From NCBI GenBank assembly GCA_019044685.2, contig JAGTXX020000005.1, forward strand, positions 124,001-188,000: a stretch of 64,000 nucleotides of DNA, in the 5' to 3' direction. A program made the translations under genes and the position numbers. Of the stretch, positions 1 to 10,411 are shown one piece after another. Source of the stretch: Nannochloris sp. 'desiccata' (Eukaryota; Chlorophyta; Trebouxiophyceae; Chlorellales; Chlorellaceae). The notes beneath the pieces were generated by a model, which did no database searches, had not been told where the DNA came from, and worked only from the letters and a program-made list of their open reading frames with translations. Position 1 is the first letter of the stretch, and every line of letters begins with the position of its first letter.

Positions 1-288
1 AAAAAATGAAATTATTTTTGATTTTTTTTCTGCCGTTTTTGTCGCAAAAAACCAATAATTTTTATTTCCAGGCTTAGTAACCCTTCTGATTTCGTTTTTC
101 TAGTGATGTGCTGTTTACTGCTAATTCATTTAATTGCGTGTTTAAAAACTCGTATAATACTGCAATAAACAACAACGAAGATAAAAAAGGGGAAGAATGA
201 AGAAGAACGCTGTGTAATCGATAAAATAAAACTGTATTCTTGTTTCTTTATATTTTTTCTTTTCTTTTTTTACTGGCACGATCATCTA

Positions 289-1858
289 CTATTGTTGGCC
301 TTGTTGTTGCTTAAGTGTGGAAAAAGCCCAATTCAATGAAGCGCCAACAGCAGGTACTGCAGCAGCAGCACTCTTGTTTAATTGCAAGGGGCCAATTGCA
401 GGCACCACCAGCGGCATCGGCAGCCGTGGTAACAATGCTGGATGCTGCTGCTTCTTCTGCCCATCTTCTTTCTTGCTGTGTTTATTATCATACATGAATG
501 CGAGTAACCCTTTCTCTTGGCTAAAGAACTGTCCACTAAGAGCAGCAGCCTGTGAAGCCTTTTGTGCTGATGGTGCAGGAAGGGGAGGCAGCCGGGGCAA
601 TGGCCTTTTGGGTTTGTTGCCTAGAACGCCAGTAGAGGCATTTGGTTTGAATAAAGGAGGGCAGGAATCAGGTTTATTGAGCACGGGACCTTTTCCATAT
701 TGATTTAAATTTAAAGAAAGAGATTCCATCGGCTTTCTATTGGCGGTAGTCTGTTGTTTCTTATTATGACTGCGGCCAGCAGGCTGTGCCCTGGGAGCAA
801 CCGCCACAGGGGAAGAAGAAATCGCCAGGCGAGCAATACTAGAGGTATTATACCCACTGCCACCAATTTTCGACTCCTCCATACTATTCGCAGCTCTTTT
901 TTTATTTGCAAAGACTGTACGAGGCTGAGGGCTACGGAAATTTGGGTTATTGTCGTTGCCTCCTTTAGGGTGAGCAGCAGCAGTGGCGGTGGGTACAGGA
1001 GTAGGCTGGAACTGGCCATCAGCTAACGCAGCATGATTACGGGAAGTCGATGGCCTTGATGAAGGCGTTTGGATAGCTTTACGACGGTTTGCGGGTGTCA
1101 CATATGGTCGACTCTTCACAGCAGTGGCCGTCGGGGCGGTAGTAGCAAGAGGAACACTTGCTACTGCAGAAGTTCCAGCAACGGTGGAGTCAGGGCTTGC
1201 GAGAGCAGGGTCAGTTGCCTCATTATCAGCAGCAGCAGCAGAAGGAGCTGGGTGTCTGGCAGTAGATTTTGGTGCAGAGTGATCTTGATGGCCTTCACTA
1301 TCCATCTTACCTTTGTGAGCTCCTCCAGTACTGCTAGGCATCTTCACTTTGTCGGATTTATCCGAAGGATCAGGGGTGAGTCTAGGTTTTCCAGCAGCGG
1401 GCTTGCGGGCAGGGGCCTTGTTATTGTTGCAAACAGGGTCAGCAGCACCGGCTCCTACAGCTGGTTGTTTTGCTGGTTGTTTTGCAGGGGAGCGGCGTCT
1501 ACGGTCCAAGTTGTAGGCAAGGACATCTTTAAAGTCATGCATGGCCTTCTCTCCTGGAGGATGCTCCTCAATCCTGCGAGAAAACAAAATTAAAAGCAGT
1601 GAAGATCAGTTGGCAAATATTTAAGGTGGTTGTAAAAGTAGAGATACATGGGGCGTCGTCCTGCCATCAAGCAACAGTATATCATATCTCAATCAATGGA
1701 AGCTCTCTCTTGTTCCAAAGGGCTACAACATGGGTCTGGACTTCTGGCAGCATTCGATCTCTTCAGTTACAACTTCCTAACAAAACTCACTTTGAATCCC
1801 AGTTCCAAGGCATGAGCCTGCGCAGCTCTTTGAGCTGCCTTTCAGCCTTATTTGCCAT
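289..1858 (-). CDS. Low-complexity basic protein, unknown function (2 exons)
   Basis: I do not recognise this gene. The model has exon 1 at 1858-1791 and exon 2 at 1573-289, separated by a 217-nt GT-AG intron (donor GTGAGT, acceptor ...TCTCGCAG). Together they encode 450 residues. The phase match restores a continuous start, MANKAERQLKELRRLMPWN, then DSKIEEHPPGEKAM, which argues that the run-on start inside exon 2 is only the intron acceptor. The N-terminal 50 residues look helical and charged. The rest is rich in Ala, Pro, Ser, Thr and Lys/Arg, with no membrane segment and no signal peptide, so it is probably disordered. A nuclear or cytoskeletal role is possible from the composition, but nothing proves it. 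Splicing confidence is good; function is unknown. Confidence 0.6.
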
Positions 1859-2235
1859 AACTTATGTGGCAGCCTTAAATGCCTCGAAAGGAGAACGTTT
1901 TAGTTAATGGCTGTTTATCAAGCAAATTTAACACCGTGTCTGAGGGACCTTAATAGACACTGCAGCCTAACAAGATGCTATAATTAGTCAGCAAGTATTT
2001 ATTCGGTATAGAATGAAGATGTAGAACCCCAGCTGGCTTAATTTTACACACGTTGCAAGTGGCTGACAGCTCTTCCTCGTTTGCTTCGAATTGAGGTACA
2101 GCACTACAAAACTTTATCGATGAGGTGGAACAGCGTCTCTAAATTGATTTCGATTGCACATGATCACCAGTGCAAATTGCAAATAATACTCTAAACTTTA
2201 TTCGAATCCACCCCTTAGCTAATAAAACGAGCAGG

Positions 2236-2934
2236 ATGGTAGCAACATCTATCTGTGGTGCCCAGCAAGTAACGTGAGTGTCACTCCGCAATGCCTCATT
2301 GGCTCACGTTAATACATAGATATCAAAAGAATGTGATTGTCTCTGCGCGGCATTCGGTGATCGCATTTTTTCCACACTAATCTCACCATCGTTTTCATCT
2401 CTTCTTTTGTTTTTCCATTTTTCTTGCAGTGCTGCCCGTTGTGTGGCTTCCTCCGCACCTCGCCGCGCTATTGTGATCGTTCGCGCTTCCCACCAACATC
2501 AACAGCAACCCGCTAGCTTATCTCGCCGTGAGGCTACTGCTGCCGCTCTTGCCGCTTTCGTTGCCGTATCCATCCCAGCCGCCCCCGCCCGTGCCTTCCT
2601 CGGTCTTGGTGGTGATGGCGACGCTCGTTACGCCTCTGAAACTGCCAAAATTATTGCTGGTATGACTTCTGCCTTGGATATGGCTGTTGACGACCCCGCT
2701 CGCGAGGAAGCTCTGAAATCTCTCCGTAAAGAGACTGTCAGCTGGGTGAGCGCTTACCGCAGGGACCCTAAATACTCAGGTCGTCCTTCTTACAGCAACC
2801 TGTATTCTGCTGTGAACGCTTTGGATGGACAGCTTAACTCTTTTGGATTCACTTCCAAGGTGCCCGCCAAGAGACTTGATCGTATCTTGAAGGAAGTTTC
2901 CGATGCCGATAAGCAATTGCAGCGTGGACGTTGA
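2236..2934 (+). CDS. PSB27: Photosystem II assembly/repair protein Psb27, thylakoid lumen
   Basis: Psb27 binds the lumenal face of CP43 during photosystem II assembly and repair. Exon 1 is 2236-2273 and exon 2 is 2430-2934, with a 156-nt intron (donor GTGAGT, acceptor TTCTTGCAG); the product is 180 residues. The phase-2 junction gives a start MVATSICGAQQVTAARC, a plausible stroma-targeting peptide. A twin-arginine segment (SRRE), a hydrophobic stretch and an Ala-x-Ala site (APARA) follow, which suggests Tat-dependent lumen import. The mature domain, about residues 70-180, has the Psb27 signatures YASETAKII, SWVSAYRRDPKYSG, SYSNLYSAVNALDGQLNSFG and a C-terminal DADKQLQRGR. The length is normal for the family. 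The next gene is a plastid Clp adaptor in convergent orientation. Confidence 0.93.
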
Positions 2935-3642
2935 TTAATTTTTCGTCGGTCAGAATACCTATACAATTAATAACTTTTGGTTCCTTAGGAAGAGTTTACT
3001 GGACGCATGTGTCATTATATGAGTGAGATAAAAGAAAATTTAGTCATTTTGGTTCCTGGATTGTGTTCTTCATCATTTTGCTTCTGCTTAAAGCTGGATG
3101 GGGGTTTTGATTTTTTGATTTTCCGCTCCTTAGCTTTTACTTTTCTTTATTGTTTGTAAGTAACTTCAAAATACAAGAAAATGCGTCATAATTTTAATCA
3201 AAGGAGAGTTTCCTGTTGCTTAAGAATGAAAATATTACAGAAAATTGTTTGGCCTTTGTACATTCACAGGTTGGAAATGGATTGAACTCAGTACAAAGAA
3301 TCAATCACAAAGTATCACCACATCTTATCAAGAGGATGATCCTCTTGATGGGGAAAGGAAAAACAAGAACACTGACCGGGAAAATCACCCAAAAAAAAAA
3401 TCTTAAACGAAAAGTACAATGGGGCAAAGTACTAGCTTTCTTAATTAAGGAAAATCTACTAAATCAAACAAAGATATATATATATATACTCTCGTTGTGA
3501 GAGTAGATAGTACTCTTCTTTCACCACGATACTGATAGTATAATAACAATGATAATTACTAAGTACTGTGCAATGGAGTGGATCTTGCTCTTTTCATCGA
3601 CCTCCGTCTATTATTCTGTTTTATGATCAACATAAAAAAAAT
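2935..3642. other. Gene-free 3' intergenic region between convergent genes
   Basis: This is AT-rich DNA between the stop codons of Psb27 (+) and the ClpF-like gene (-). It has open frames, but none has recognisable protein character or coding composition. It contains an AT dinucleotide run and a hairpin, listed separately, and presumably both 3' UTRs. Confidence 0.6.
3474..3505. repeat. AT dinucleotide run followed by a 7-bp hairpin
   Basis: Positions 3474-3488 are alternating A/T. They run directly into a perfect inverted repeat, TACTCTC-GTTGT-GAGAGTA (3487-3505), with a 5-nt loop. It lies between two convergent genes and could help 3' end formation, or be a simple low-complexity by-product. 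Confidence 0.5.
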
Positions 3643-4860
3643 CTATTCAAGAGAGGTCATATCAATTCCGGGAATACTCGATCCACCACCCCAAGCTCCA
3701 GTATCACCATTCTCGCTGTCACTATCATTAGAATTGCTGCTATTACGACTCACATCTTCAAAACTAAGCTTAGTACTGCCACCAAAACTGCTGCCGCCCC
3801 CTCCTTTGACGCTTTCTTCCTCCTCCTCCTCCTCACTAACTTCTTCTTCGTCATCGCTAACTCCTACATAGATATCCTTCCTTGCCACACAGTATTTATC
3901 CCGTAATTGCCTACAAGGGATCATATTCCCATGCCCATCACTACCTAGAAACATCAAGTAAGAGTAAGGGTGCTCAAAGTCTGAAGTAGACGCCAGAGGG
4001 TCTGGGCTGCCAAAATCCACCAAAGAAGCTGCAGCAAGAAGTTCTTCAGCGACATACGCTACAGGAGGTTCCTCGTAGTCTTCAGGCCAGTCAGAAACGT
4101 CGACTAAAACATGATAGAATACTTGTTCAGTGCCATTACGAAGGTTTTCAATGCCGGCAGCTTCTTGCCATTCAGGGGATTCACAGCAGGCAAGGTCCCA
4201 GCCACAGATAATGCCTCTGTAGCCTTTGCCATTGTGCACAGTCATTTGACCCAGGGAGAAGCGTGGTTCAGTTGTAGGGCAGGGCATTTCTGCTTCTGCT
4301 GCGCGTTCTTCCAAAGCAGCAAGCTCATCCCTAAGGGTGGCGGCGTCGGAGTAACGCTCTTCGGTAATAGCATCAGCCAGACGGGAACGGAGCCGTAAAG
4401 CAGCGGGGGCAAAATCAATTTGAGCAGAGTTGGATGCACGGCGAGCACCACAGCCGTAGCCCTTGTGATCTTGAAGCTCCTTCAGGGCTTGGTCTACCTG
4501 TTGGCGTCGGCCTCGAATCTCCTTGGCGAGATCAAAATTTTCGTATGTGAGAGAACGTTGGAGCTGAGCATCCATCTCCAATTGGAAAAGGAATAATACA
4601 GCCTCGCGATTGACCAGGGCACTGCGCTCAGTAGTAAGCTGGAAGAATTGCTGGTCAGCAGATTGGATTTGGGCACGAACAAGGGGTCGTGAAGCCCTGC
4701 GAGCTTCTCTGAGGCTGGATTTCTGCAGCTGACGAGCATTGCCAACCATATGTTTGGTTGGAATGCAATTTCTGCTGATGCACGTCGCTCCACGCGGCAC
4801 ATTGTCGTTGGTTTTCTTGGCCACGAATGGCAAATTCAGTGTTCCTAGCACAGTAGACAT
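3643..4860 (-). CDS. ClpF-like plastid Clp protease adaptor (UVR + YccV domains)
   Basis: The 405-residue protein resembles plant ClpF, which works with ClpS1 to deliver substrates to the chloroplast Clp protease. The first 70 residues are rich in Ser, Arg and Lys and look like a plastid transit peptide. Two UVR-like helical segments follow, about residues 103-130 (YENFDLAKEIRGRR) and 157-187 (ITEERYSDAATLRDELAALEE). A YccV/HspQ-type hemimethylated-DNA-binding-like domain spans about 201-282 (FSLGQMTVHNGKGYRGIICG ... YVAEELL). The C-terminus is an acidic Glu/Asp tract followed by a Gly/Ser tail. I chose the ATG at 4860 because the longer open frame starts at TTG and adds nothing recognisable; an upstream intron ending near 4958 cannot be excluded. 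The acidic tail is an addition not expected in the family core. Confidence 0.78.
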   Translation of the reverse strand: MSTVLGTLNLPFVAKKTNDNVPRGATCISRNCIPTKHMVGNARQLQKSSLREARRASRPLVRAQIQSADQQFFQLTTERSALVNREAVLFLFQLEMDAQLQRSLTYENFDLAKEIRGRRQQVDQALKELQDHKGYGCGARRASNSAQIDFAPAALRLRSRLADAITEERYSDAATLRDELAALEERAAEAEMPCPTTEPRFSLGQMTVHNGKGYRGIICGWDLACCESPEWQEAAGIENLRNGTEQVFYHVLVDVSDWPEDYEEPPVAYVAEELLAAASLVDFGSPDPLASTSDFEHPYSYLMFLGSDGHGNMIPCRQLRDKYCVARKDIYVGVSDDEEEVSEEEEEEESVKGGGGSSFGGSTKLSFEDVSRNSSNSNDSDSENGDTGAWGGGSSIPGIDMTSLE

Positions 4861-5291
4861 TTTGTGTCGTTTTGCTGATTTGGGTAAGGGCAGGCGATGT
4901 AATAACGTAGTATCTGACGCTTTGTTCAGGCCAGTGGCCTTTCTGCGCAAGTTGCACCTGACGTAGACAGCAAATGAGAAATGTTTAGGCTTTCGTATCC
5001 CCCTTGGTGACGTCCCGGTTAGTTTAGGGGTGCTTCAAAATTGTTTAAAAGTACAGAAAGAATGATCTTTGCTACATAGCGAAGCCTAAGCAAGCGTGAA
5101 ATGACCTCTTGCCTGCTTTCAAAGATCTTTGTTGGGTGAACTTTTGCGAAGATATCTGTCAGTCAGCCTACAATTAAATTCATTATTACCGTGGTAATTC
5201 GCATTATTTGGTTATATTGATGAATAAAGGGTCCAATTGACCCAAATTGCGTTGAGTTCGTGCTCATAAGAACACTTATTTTTGAAATTTC
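4861..5291. promoter_or_regulatory. Divergent promoter region, ClpF-like / LPA3-like
   Basis: These 431 bp separate two genes transcribed away from each other, both encoding plastid-targeted proteins. The region must hold both 5' UTRs and promoters. I see no TATA box at a convincing distance and no clear shared operator. A spliced 5' UTR for the minus-strand gene is possible near 4958. Confidence 0.45.
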
Positions 5292-6359
5292 ATGATGAAT
5301 TCAACAGTATTCGCCTCGCTATGCGGGTCTGCGCAGCCTCTAGTAGCCAGATCAACTATCCAAAGGCATCCCATTACGGTATCTTTGGCAGGAACACCTA
5401 TCCATGCCACATATTCAAAATCCATCTTGGTAGGTGGATCCCGCTCCTTGCGGCTGCAACCTTGCCGTGCCTCTTCGGCGCCTGAGGAATATACACAGCC
5501 AGAAGAATCGCCTGCCGTCGCAAGTAGCGCTTCTATTGGTCCCCGTGATGATGACGTCCTCCCTGATAGTTTGAGCGATGCCTTGGTTGCTGCAGCCGAT
5601 GCCACTTGCCTTGCGGTCGATCGTGGCTGCGAACGTTCCATCGTAGAAATCCTCCTACCTGAATTTTGGGACCCATTATCTGGACCCGTGTATGCCGAGG
5701 AAGGTGATCAACAACGCTTTTGGAAGCTTACTCGTAGATTTATTGACAATGTTGTAGCCAACCGACCTGATGCTAAATTAAGAGCCGTCTATCCTGATGC
5801 TGGCGTCGCTGCTATGCTTCGCAATCAATGGTCTGATGCTGATTTCTCTATTTCTAGTTTAAATGATCGTACACCTGTCGATGATTCCGATGAAATTATC
5901 GTTATTGCTGCACCTGACCCCCCAACGTTAGACTCTTTAATGAAAATTAGCAGAGCCTTAAATCCTGGGCAAGCTCTCATCATGTTTAATCCCCGCTTAG
6001 CTTCTGGAGACGTCGGTGTTGGTCTTAATATCCGCAGACTAAGGGAATCTTTCCTTAAAGACTTTGCAACTACCTACTCTCTCCGCCCGGTAGGAGATGT
6101 CGGTTCAGTTTTCAGAAGATATCCTGGGTTGTGGCAGGTCTTTGTGCAAGATCCTGAGTTACCTGGAAGGTATAAATTAGCTGCTGAAAAGGCGTCCAGG
6201 CCTGGGGGTGAAGATCTGGATTTAATCATCATGAACGCCCTTGGAATGAGTGGCAGTGCTGACGGCAACGACGATGGTAGTAATGAACCTGGGTTTGTGA
6301 ATAAGATCGGATTGACTATAAGTAGTTTACAGAGATTTATGCAATCTTTGTCGCAATAA
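5292..6359 (+). CDS. LPA3-like DUF1995 plastid protein (PSII accumulation factor family)
   Basis: A single-exon gene of 355 codons. Residues 1-60 are Ser/Arg/Ala-rich with few acidic residues, as in a chloroplast transit peptide. Residues about 85-330 match the DUF1995 pattern: a Rossmann-like region with LPDSLSDALVAAADAT, SIVEILLPEFWDP, RFWKLTRRFIDNV, EIIVIAAPDPP, GQALIMFNPRL and a C-terminal RRYPGLWQVFV. The family includes LPA3 of plants, which with LPA2 assists CP43 insertion into photosystem II, and several DUF1995 proteins of unknown role. Assignment to LPA3 rather than a paralogue is inference. Psb27, another CP43-binding factor, is 2.4 kb away. A TGTAA at 6382 lies 23 nt after the stop. 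Confidence 0.75.
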   Translation: MMNSTVFASLCGSAQPLVARSTIQRHPITVSLAGTPIHATYSKSILVGGSRSLRLQPCRASSAPEEYTQPEESPAVASSASIGPRDDDVLPDSLSDALVAAADATCLAVDRGCERSIVEILLPEFWDPLSGPVYAEEGDQQRFWKLTRRFIDNVVANRPDAKLRAVYPDAGVAAMLRNQWSDADFSISSLNDRTPVDDSDEIIVIAAPDPPTLDSLMKISRALNPGQALIMFNPRLASGDVGVGLNIRRLRESFLKDFATTYSLRPVGDVGSVFRRYPGLWQVFVQDPELPGRYKLAAEKASRPGGEDLDLIIMNALGMSGSADGNDDGSNEPGFVNKIGLTISSLQRFMQSLSQ

Positions 6360-6572
6360 ATAAAAGTAAAAAATATAGCTATGTAATGCATTATTTAGAG
6401 GAAAAAGAGCCTGCCTCTCGGTGTCTTGATAGCTTGAAGCCTAAGAGCACAACTTAATTCTAAATAGATATCTCACATAGCACATGATAATAACGCATAC
6501 TATTAAAAAACACTCTGCCAAAATTGATTTCTATGCTGCAGCAGCAAGAGCAACAGCAGCTTCTTTCTAGTT

Positions 6573-7007
6573 TTAGATTTCCATCATCGGTGGCGGTAAT
6601 AGTAGAGATGGGTTGACGGGGCCAGTAAAAAGCGACACCTGCTGATCTAACTCCACAAATTTAATATATGGATCCAACTCTTCCTGCCTACAAAGCCACA
6701 TCAATGCCCTCTTGCTCATTTTTGCTGTAGCGACATTTCCCAGCGCTGTCAGTTCTCTAATCGAGCTGACATCTTCACTGGAGACGGCTTGGATTTTTCT
6801 GAGTTCATTGGCAACCTCTTTAAGCCCCTCCTTTCCTCTCGTAGAAATAACATATTTGTTGATGCCTGCTGGTGCGGCAGGCGGTGGCTCTTGAGCACGG
6901 CCTAAGCGCAACTTCCAACTGCATTCGCTTTCTCCATGAACATCTGGAATCGCGAGCAAAGAGCAAGCTACTAGTAGGAGGAGAGGCCAGACACTCTTGG
7001 TCCCCAT
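6573..7007 (-). CDS. Secreted protein with a peptidase-inhibitor-I9-like domain
   Basis: This 144-residue protein starts with a clear signal peptide, MGTKSVWPLLLLVACSLLAI, ending near VHG. After a short Cys-containing linker, residues about 50-130 look like the I9 fold found as the propeptide of subtilisins and as free inhibitors. They have KYVISTRGKEGLKEVANELR at the start and DPYIKFVELDQQVSLFT at the end, where I9 domains carry a V-x-x-V-E-x-D strand. No protease domain follows, and the neighbours are unrelated, so it would be an orphan inhibitor or chaperone. The I9 call rests on pattern memory only. The ATG at 7007 gives the signal peptide directly and no upstream exon is needed. The stop is 1.5 kb from NUP107's genomic neighbour on the same strand only in the sense of layout; co-transcription is not implied. 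Confidence 0.55.
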   Translation of the reverse strand: MGTKSVWPLLLLVACSLLAIPDVHGESECSWKLRLGRAQEPPPAAPAGINKYVISTRGKEGLKEVANELRKIQAVSSEDVSSIRELTALGNVATAKMSKRALMWLCRQEELDPYIKFVELDQQVSLFTGPVNPSLLLPPPMMEI

Positions 7008-7162
7008 CCTTATTGGTTTAATGGGTAACTAAATTACAATGTTGCATTTATTTGAAGCATAATAAAATACATCTTCTGCAGCAGCTTCGAGGGAAACTCC
7101 GAAAGTCAAACACCTTCCCGAGGTGGATTTCTAATTTTGACTTTTTCTAAACAAATGTATCT

Positions 7163-10100
7163 TTACTGCTCCTCCATTTCCTCTTGTTCCCTGGCTTGTT
7201 GAGCTTGTCTTCGCTTCTTCTTCTGCTTTGCAGTTTCTGCTTCAAGATCTTTTATTTCCCGCACCTCGTGTGGAGCAAACAGCCCAATTGTAGCATCACT
7301 GGCCACCGCCTTGGGCACTATATCCCCACCTTCATCTCCTTCGTGGCCCATAAACGCCAGCGCTTGCCTTAACACCGCAGCTTTGAGGGCTATTCTGGGG
7401 TAGACTGCTGATCGACACAGGTACGCGACAACTTCGGGGCTCGCAGAGATATTTGTGGCTATCAGAGGTCCAAGGAGGGATCCATCGGGAGACTGCAAGC
7501 CTCCTTTTAAAACTAAAGAAAGTAGAGCAGCAGCTTGATTCTGTGCTAGATCATCATCCCCACAATCTACAGCAAGACTGACAAGCCCTGGAAGGTGTAC
7601 ACTGCCTTCCTGAGGGGCTGGGCCAGCGTGGAAAGTTAAAGCACTGGCCCCAGCAGCAGCACGAAGCGCCTCTGCGGTTGCTGCTGCAACACGTGCTTGC
7701 TCTTCTACAGAGGTAAATGTCGGGTAGGCGTCGCCAGAAAGGATCGAAGGGTCGGTATTCATGCCATAGTCAGGGCCGACTACAATGGCGACTTCTCCAG
7801 CGGGGGGAGCTGCTGCTCCCTCACCACCATACCCGCTACTACTACTTGGCATGGAGGCCAACCAAGGACATGGTCCTTCCTTTAGGAAATCTACAGCAGC
7901 AGTGAGCAAAGGCACTGTATCACGTGCCAAATCCGACAACCCCCCTTCACTTGGATTTTGACCTGTAGAATGCATTTCATGCACAGCAGTTTCGTAGACA
8001 GCTTCCCAGGAAGAAAACTCAATTTCTAATTCAAAAAATCGCATCCATGCTCTCAATTCAGCAGCTTCTTCACCAGCTCCGCCTCCTGTGCTCTCTGCTG
8101 CAGCTAACAATCGTTCCACTGGGTTTATTACCTGCTCAGAAGCAACCATTCCATCAAGAGAACTACTATTGTCGATAATATTACTACCAACGCCCTCCGG
8201 AAGCACCTCGCCTAACAACGCCACTGCAGCAGCAACACCACACGCATTACCCAGCGCAAACTCTCTACAGAGTATACACGCCCACCGCACAGCGTCTACA
8301 TACGAATCTTCCTCAAAGCAGAGCCATACCAAGGACCGTGCCCTCTGTAAAGGACCGCCAAGAGATTCCATTTGCGCTTTACCCACAGCCTTTCGAGCTA
8401 TGATACTCATCTCGCCTTCTGCCACGTCACCGCTATTTTCCAAGACCTTAAATCGTTCTGCACCTGCCAGATAGGCGGATCTACAAGCTTCTAGATCTCC
8501 ACCAGCGAGTAGTTGCTCTAAAAAGAGGAGGTACGTGCTGCGACGGAGCCCAGCACGCAAGTGACAAGCATACAAAGGGACGAGCAAATGAGCGCCGGTA
8601 TCTATTAAATGAACTGTATAAACTTGTACCAACCGTTGTAATCGATCGTGGAGTTGAGAGTATGCAGCAGAAGGCTCTGGATTTTCAGGAACAGAGGCGA
8701 TGCCTAGGGACCAGAGCATTAAAGCAAGATGAGCTGCAAATCGCATCAAGGCAGGAGGACATGACGGACCCTCGCCGGTGTTGATGTTGTTGTTGTTGTT
8801 GTTTTCTGCCACAGCAGCACCATCGATAATCCATCGAACCAACGCATCATTCACCATACTTTCCACCTTATCCAAAATCAAATCAAGCTGCACTCTCCTG
8901 AATCTTTGCGCTCCGGCATTTGCCGTTCTTGCCCCTCCAAACAGAGCGCCTCCAGACTCGACGGCGTCCTCAAAAGTCGAAGGCAACGAGTCACGAATAC
9001 GAGAAACAGGCCATCCACCACTGATCACAGATAACCCCTCAGCAGCTGCTGCAATGTCAGCTTGAGTAGCTCCATTGGACAAAGCTTCTGCTGGGACCGT
9101 CTCCGAATCCCATAGCAGACTCGCAGCGAGCTCTGAATCTACAGCGCAGTCCAGCCAACAGCGTAAATGAACCCAAAGAGCATCTTCCCAGGTCGCACAT
9201 GCTGGTAATGCACGAGCAATATGGCTAGAAAAGACAGCATAGACGGCTGCTTCGTGGACGCCAGAGCCGGTCGCTTGAGAAGTGGAGGAGAGACGCTCAG
9301 CTGCTTGGCAACACGCCCAGCGCCACAATACACGCAGCACAGCAGTACCGCTTTCTACCTCTGTAGCTAAGATTTCGGTTTGTCTGATACCAGTATCTGC
9401 TGCATCAGCGTCTTCTGCTGCGGATCCTAGGGGCAATGGGCCATGAAGACCACCTCCGGAGAGAGACGCAGCACGCCATGGTTGCCCAGCATGTTCACAT
9501 GCTGCTGCTGCGCGTGCTATGCGACCTCCACGTACCAACCTCCATACCATACGTAATAATCGATCTTCATCCTTAGTATTATCTACATCCAACCTCGCTT
9601 TTTGGCGAGTTGTCGCATCAGGATCTAATTGAGTGACCAGAGCGCCACCACCGCTGCCACCCAAAGCATGCGCAGCAAGCCCAGCAGCAAGTTTCCCTTT
9701 TGTTTCTTGCCACACACCATCTTTTCTGGCTAGACCTTGTTCGGGTTCAGGATCAGCAGCTGCTGAGGAAGCTTCCAGCCATGCCACAGCACGCCCAGCA
9801 CGATTTAACACTTCATCTTGAAACATCAGATCAGCCGCAAGCTGCCGGAATGTTTTAGCAAAACCAGCTCCTTCTACAAAGTCACCTCCACTACCCGCAG
9901 GAAAATCTCTACCCGGTATACCGTGTAAAAACCACAATAACTGCCACGTGGCTGCTTCTGCTTCAAGCTCTGCTGCTGATTCTGAGAGCGCCATATATCG
10001 AGGGGCTCTTTGCAGTTGAGAAGAAGCTATATCCCGTAATTCTGCAGCTCGTGCACGGCAGATATCTGAATAGGAGATGATCGTTTCTGCAGCATCGGTT

Positions 10101-10411
10101 TCTCCCCGGACTAATCGCCCTAAAGCATTCGCAAAGGCGTTTTCTTCAGGGCGGTCTCTACCCATTGCTGCTGCAGCAGATGTGCCTGGCGCAGAGGCGA
10201 GAGGGGATCTAACTGAGCCAGGGTATCCAGGTGTTTGTTCCGTTTGAAGTTCCCATGCTTGTAAACCGCCCAGGCGACGCATACCACGAGCAGAATTTGG
10301 AGCGTCGTCATCGCCAGCAGTTTTTGGGCCAGCCGACCAGATTGGATTGTTGACACCACCCTGTGCTGGAGGTGGTGAGAAAAGATTGCTACCGAATAAT
10401 GGATTATCCAT
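7163..10411 (-). CDS. NUP107: Nucleoporin NUP107/Nup84 of the nuclear pore Y-complex
   Basis: A single-exon gene for 1082 residues, close to the usual 800-1000 of the family. NUP107 is an alpha-solenoid scaffold of the Nup107-160 (Y) complex. The clearest family segment is LLRMVWRLVRGGRIARAAAA followed by CEHAGQPWRAASLSGG, about residues 278-325; this helix pair and the QPWRAAS signature are typical of Nup84/Nup107. The following solenoid has conserved pieces such as RSTYLLFLEQLLAGGDLE and WACILCREFALGNACG. The N-terminus carries Phe-Gly/Ser-Pro-rich disordered sequence (MDNPLFGSNLFSPPP). The C-terminus ends in a charged helix with KKKRRQAQQAREQEE. Long Ala/Glu/Gly-rich inserts are probably lineage-specific loops. 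Confidence 0.85.
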   Translation of the reverse strand: MDNPLFGSNLFSPPPAQGGVNNPIWSAGPKTAGDDDAPNSARGMRRLGGLQAWELQTEQTPGYPGSVRSPLASAPGTSAAAAMGRDRPEENAFANALGRLVRGETDAAETIISYSDICRARAAELRDIASSQLQRAPRYMALSESAAELEAEAATWQLLWFLHGIPGRDFPAGSGGDFVEGAGFAKTFRQLAADLMFQDEVLNRAGRAVAWLEASSAAADPEPEQGLARKDGVWQETKGKLAAGLAAHALGGSGGGALVTQLDPDATTRQKARLDVDNTKDEDRLLRMVWRLVRGGRIARAAAACEHAGQPWRAASLSGGGLHGPLPLGSAAEDADAADTGIRQTEILATEVESGTAVLRVLWRWACCQAAERLSSTSQATGSGVHEAAVYAVFSSHIARALPACATWEDALWVHLRCWLDCAVDSELAASLLWDSETVPAEALSNGATQADIAAAAEGLSVISGGWPVSRIRDSLPSTFEDAVESGGALFGGARTANAGAQRFRRVQLDLILDKVESMVNDALVRWIIDGAAVAENNNNNNINTGEGPSCPPALMRFAAHLALMLWSLGIASVPENPEPSAAYSQLHDRLQRLVQVYTVHLIDTGAHLLVPLYACHLRAGLRRSTYLLFLEQLLAGGDLEACRSAYLAGAERFKVLENSGDVAEGEMSIIARKAVGKAQMESLGGPLQRARSLVWLCFEEDSYVDAVRWACILCREFALGNACGVAAAVALLGEVLPEGVGSNIIDNSSSLDGMVASEQVINPVERLLAAAESTGGGAGEEAAELRAWMRFFELEIEFSSWEAVYETAVHEMHSTGQNPSEGGLSDLARDTVPLLTAAVDFLKEGPCPWLASMPSSSSGYGGEGAAAPPAGEVAIVVGPDYGMNTDPSILSGDAYPTFTSVEEQARVAAATAEALRAAAGASALTFHAGPAPQEGSVHLPGLVSLAVDCGDDDLAQNQAAALLSLVLKGGLQSPDGSLLGPLIATNISASPEVVAYLCRSAVYPRIALKAAVLRQALAFMGHEGDEGGDIVPKAVASDATIGLFAPHEVREIKDLEAETAKQKKKRRQAQQAREQEEMEEQ

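Noticed and set aside
711..1593. Several antisense frames over the low-complexity gene
   Set aside because: They are mirror frames of repetitive Ala/Pro/Ser codons and have no splice or start support.
3216..3500. Lys/Asn-rich plus-strand frame of 94 codons
   Set aside because: Its composition simply reflects AT-rich DNA and it runs into an AT repeat; no ATG with good context or homology.
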